Source: Planctomycetota bacterium (GTDB lineage: Bacteria > Planctomycetota > Phycisphaerae > FEN-1346). Taken from it: a DNA stretch of 7,745 nt. A program made the translations under genes and the position numbers. Below are positions 5,403-7,745 of this stretch, piece after piece (the stretch's first letter is position 1; every line of letters begins with the position of its first letter). The stretch spans positions 1-7,745 of the forward strand of contig JAPLMO010000480.1 in assembly GCA_026386995.1 (NCBI GenBank), in the 5' to 3' direction. The notes below the pieces were generated by a model. The model worked only from the letters and a program-made list of their open reading frames with translations. It was not told where the DNA came from and ran no database searches.

Positions 5403-6248
5403 GTGGACAACTTCAAGGCCAAGTACCTGGAGATTCAGCCACACGAGATTGTCCGGCACGTCCTCAAGGAGAGCGGCCAGGACCGCCGCGATGCCGTTAA
5501 CGTCAAGCAAATCCTCACCTACCTGGGGCTGGATTTTTATACCTTCGATTTCGATTCCGTTTTCTGCGAGCAGGCCAAGGCGGGTGGAAAGAGTCCTCGC
5601 GCGCTCCTCTCGTATCATGAGCGCGTTATTGCGACGGACAGCCGCCTGATTTCTGCCCATGAACGGTTCAGCGTCCTTCACGAGGTGGCTCACTACGTGT
5701 TGCCGAACCACCAATACGAACTCTTTCTGTGCGACGAGGCAACCCTTGACGGCAGAAGCGACCGGGTTCTGGAGATGGAGGCCAACGAACTGGCTGCCGA
5801 CTTGTTGTTCCAAGGCGACCGCTTCACGCTTGAGGCCAATAGCCTGCCCATCTCGGCGGCTACCATCAAGTCGCTCAAAACCAAGTACGACGCCTCCTTT
5901 GAGTCCACGGCCCGTCGTCTGGTGGAGAAGAGCATGCGGCCTTGCATGCTGATCTCGTTCCGAAGAACAGATGATGGCCGCCGCATTGACCTAGACGCCC
6001 CGCCTGCGTGGCGAATGCGGTACTGCGCGGCGTCGCCGTCCTTCGGCGCCCGATTCTTCACCGCAGTCGAGGGAGCAGTGCCCTCTGCCGTTGCCCTTCA
6101 GTTGATGCAGCCCGGCCGGGACTTCGCAGATAGCATTGCCATCGAGTTAAAGGTGGATGCCCGTAAGGGCGAGGCGGCCCGCTTCAACGCCGAATTCTTC
6201 TACAACCAGTACAACATCTTTGGTATCCTTACGCCATCTGGCAAGTAG
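5403..6248 (+). CDS. ImmA/IrrE-family zinc metallopeptidase
   Basis: This 281-residue protein has the peptidase core of the ImmA/IrrE (COG2856) family. HEVAH (93-97) gives two zinc-binding His and the catalytic Glu. The third ligand is probably Glu126 in EMEANELAADLL, the matching E-A-N motif. Known members (ImmA of ICEBs1, IrrE/PprI of Deinococcus) cleave a cognate XRE-type repressor after phage, mobile-element or DNA-damage signals. About 100 residues follow the core (from MRPCMLISF, about 178, to the end). They may form a sensing domain, but I do not recognise it. GTG 5403 starts 3 bp after the stop of the zinc-finger/XRE gene, with AAGGG about 7 nt ahead inside that gene, so translation is probably coupled. 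The adjacent XRE protein is the natural candidate substrate. No transmembrane segment is visible, so it is expected in the cytoplasm. Confidence 0.85.
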   Translation: MDNFKAKYLEIQPHEIVRHVLKESGQDRRDAVNVKQILTYLGLDFYTFDFDSVFCEQAKAGGKSPRALLSYHERVIATDSRLISAHERFSVLHEVAHYVLPNHQYELFLCDEATLDGRSDRVLEMEANELAADLLFQGDRFTLEANSLPISAATIKSLKTKYDASFESTARRLVEKSMRPCMLISFRRTDDGRRIDLDAPPAWRMRYCAASPSFGARFFTAVEGAVPSAVALQLMQPGRDFADSIAIELKVDARKGEAARFNAEFFYNQYNIFGILTPSGK

Positions 6249-6281
6249 AGGTAGCAATCTAGATGGGCCTGTGCATGGCCG

Positions 6282-6587
6282 TTGTTCGGCCGTCCGGACA
6301 TCGTTTTCCCCGCCGCACGCTTGGCGGTCTTCGTTGACGGGTGTTTCTGGCACGGTTGCCCGAGGCACTATACAAAGCCGGCCAACAACCGCGCGTTCTG
6401 GCGGCACAAACTCGAAGCCAACCGCGCCCGCGACCGCCGGGTGAACCGTGAACTGAATCGCCTTGGCTGGCGCATCCTGCGCATCTGGGAACACGACCTG
6501 CGCCTGCCCAAGCCGCGCTGCATGGCCCGCCTGAAACGACTCCTTGCCACTCGTTTATGGCGACGGGGTCAGGAGCCTTACGGATAG
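6282..6587 (+). pseudogene. vsr: Vsr very-short-patch-repair endonuclease, 5'-truncated
   Basis: Vsr nicks DNA at T:G mismatches created when methylated cytosine deaminates, and it usually travels with a C5 methyltransferase. The frame from 6282 encodes FGRPDIVFP with the metal-binding Asp, VFVDGCFWHGC with its Cys/His ligands, FWRHKLEANRARDRR and GWRILRIWEHDL, all diagnostic. The normal N-terminus, about 45-50 residues including the first helix and a catalytic Glu, is absent. An in-frame stop at 6252 leaves room for only nine more codons, and no ATG is in frame; the TTG at 6282 is merely the first possible start. The last residues (RRGQEPYG) are encoded by a hairpin that overlaps the stop and are probably not original. 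It follows the peptidase gene by 33 bp and is on the same strand. It is most likely a remnant. Confidence 0.82.
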
Positions 6588-6600
6588 GGCTCCAGACCCC
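6565..6600. repeat. REP-like hairpin overlapping the end of vsr
   Basis: GGGGTC-A-GGAGCC (6565-6577) pairs with GGCTCC-A-GACCCC (6588-6600): two 6-bp stems around a single A-A mismatch, with a 10-nt loop. The vsr stop codon is in the loop. There is no T-run, so it is a poor intrinsic terminator. GGGGTCAGGAGCC motifs look to me like mobile REP elements; that is from memory. It lies about 100 bp from the nuoN stop and may mark the right edge of the island. Confidence 0.6.
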
Positions 6601-6697
6601 TTGGGGTTCCGCGCGCGTGCCCAGGCGGACCGCTTCGGCCACGTCCAAGCCGCCGCACATCGCGCCAGTCGGAGCAGTCGCCAGCACGGCAAAGCGG

Positions 6698-7745
6698 TTA
6701 CTGGAGGAGCGTTGCGAGCCAGTTGGCGGTCTCGGCGTTGACGGTCTCGTAGAAGAAGGGGATGATGCCCAGCAGGACCACGCCCGTCGCCAGGGCGCCG
6801 GTCAGCACGGCCAGGGGCCGGGAGATGGGCAGTTGCGTGGCGCCCTCGAAGACAGGCTCGATGTACATCTGCCGCACGATACGCAGATAGTAGTAGAGCG
6901 AGATGGTCGAGTTGACGGCGGCCACGGCGACGAGCCAGTGGAAGCCCGCCTTGGAGGCGACGCTGAAAAGGAAGAACTTCCCGACGAATCCCGAGAGCGG
7001 CGGAATGCCGGCCAGGCTGAAGAGCGCACTCATCATCGCCAGCGCCAGCAGGGGGTTCGTGCGCGAAAGGCCGCGGTAGTCCTGGACCTGCTCGCGGCCG
7101 GTCTCGTTGGAGTACCACACGATGGCGGCGAAGACGGCCAGGTTGCTGACCGTGTAGACCAGCATGTAGAAGATCATGGCCGAGACGCCCTCGGCGAACG
7201 GTCCGAGGAAGCCCATGATGAGGTACCCGGCCTGCGAGATGGCGCTGAAGGCCATGAACCGCTTGATGTTCTGCTGGACGATGGCGACGACGTTGCCGAC
7301 GGTCATGGTCAGCGCGGCCAGGATGGCGATCGGCAACGCCCACTCGGCCAGGTGCGTCCCCATGAGCCGGAAGAACAACTGGAAGATGAACGCCAGGCCC
7401 GCGCCCTTGGAGGCGACCGACAGGTACGCCGTCACGGGCATCGGGGCGCCCTGGTAAACGTCGGCGGCCCAGAAGTGGAACGGGACGAGGGTGAGTTTGA
7501 AGCCCGCCCCCGTCAGGACCATCGCCGCGGCCAGCCAGAAGGCGGGTGTGGACTTGACGGCGCGGCCGATGGCCGCGAGGTCGGTCGTGCCCGCCAGGCC
7601 GTAGAAGATGCCGAGGCCGTAGAGGATGAAGGCGGAGGCCAGCGCACCGATGATGACGTACTTCAGGCCGGCCTCGCCCGACTGGGCGCTATCGCGCTGC
7701 CACGCGGCCAGGGCGTAAAGCGGAATCGTGGCAAGTTCGAGGGCC
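6698..7745 (-). CDS. nuoN: NADH-quinone oxidoreductase subunit N (complex I), N-terminus off window
   Basis: The frame stays open to the right edge, giving 348 residues of a protein that is usually about 480-500, so roughly the first 130-150 residues are missing. NuoN is one of the antiporter-like membrane subunits of complex I and moves protons as NADH electrons reach quinone. Diagnostic segments in order: a front part with EAGLKYVIIGALASAFILYG; the conserved Lys motif FKLTLVPFHFWAADVYQGAP; NIKRFMAFSAISQAGY; and SLAGIPPLSGFVGKFFLF. The Lys residues in these motifs are the proton-path residues known in the family. Many hydrophobic helices are evident throughout. The C-terminus (WLATLLQ, TAA stop) is complete. 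nuoN is commonly the last gene of the nuo operon, so the rest probably lies beyond 7745, and the insertion-prone region begins just after the operon's end. Confidence 0.95.
   Translation of the reverse strand, partial: ALELATIPLYALAAWQRDSAQSGEAGLKYVIIGALASAFILYGLGIFYGLAGTTDLAAIGRAVKSTPAFWLAAAMVLTGAGFKLTLVPFHFWAADVYQGAPMPVTAYLSVASKGAGLAFIFQLFFRLMGTHLAEWALPIAILAALTMTVGNVVAIVQQNIKRFMAFSAISQAGYLIMGFLGPFAEGVSAMIFYMLVYTVSNLAVFAAIVWYSNETGREQVQDYRGLSRTNPLLALAMMSALFSLAGIPPLSGFVGKFFLFSVASKAGFHWLVAVAAVNSTISLYYYLRIVRQMYIEPVFEGATQLPISRPLAVLTGALATGVVLLGIIPFFYETVNAETANWLATLLQ

Noticed and set aside
4812..5813. 333-codon open frame on the minus strand
   Set aside because: It runs antisense across the antitoxin and peptidase genes, whose zinc and HExxH motifs and Shine-Dalgarno sites show which strand is coding.
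6259..6687. 142-codon minus-strand frame between vsr and nuoN
   Set aside because: It is antisense to vsr, which has clear diagnostic motifs, and its own product is Gly/Arg/Ala-rich with no domain.

Overview
The window looks like a chromosomal piece of a high-GC bacterium, most likely a planctomycete or a relative. This rests on a DUF6807 secreted protein (a family common in Planctomycetota, Verrucomicrobiota and Lentisphaerota), GAGTGCA-type heptamer repeats and overall base composition. The phylum is an inference, because no rRNA or marker gene is present.

Layout. (1) The left flank, 1-2397, is ordinary chromosome. It holds the last 29 codons of a 2-oxo-acid dehydrogenase E2 subunit, a convergent gene for a C-terminally membrane-anchored helical protein, and a divergent exported DUF6807 protein with its own promoter. 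(2) The stretch 2398-3046 has no gene. It is partly AT-rich and full of structure: a perfect 20-nt palindrome followed by a T-run, near-direct repeats, a promoter with perfect -35 and -10 hexamers, a perfect 18-nt inverted repeat, further hairpins and a 12-bp tandem repeat. (3) The accessory island runs from about 3000 to 6600. It contains a C5 cytosine methyltransferase cut off after motif IV, an apparently intact HNH restriction endonuclease, a three-gene operon and the 3' two-thirds of a Vsr mismatch endonuclease. The operon encodes a small MqsR/DUF4258-like putative toxin, an MqsA-like zinc-finger/XRE antitoxin and an ImmA/IrrE zinc peptidase. The island ends in a REP-like hairpin that overlaps the vsr stop codon. 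(4) The right flank, from 6698 on the minus strand, is nuoN of respiratory complex I and runs off the window.

How the parts fit. The methyltransferase, HNH nuclease and Vsr are components that commonly occur together in type II restriction-modification loci. Here the methyltransferase and vsr are both broken while the nuclease is intact. The toxin/antitoxin/peptidase operon has a recognisable promoter, a strong internal Shine-Dalgarno sequence and tight spacing, and all its diagnostic residues are present. It is the best candidate for a living, little-described system: a peptidase that could destroy the DNA-binding antitoxin and so release the toxin under stress or phage attack. That mechanism is inferred from family knowledge and gene order only.
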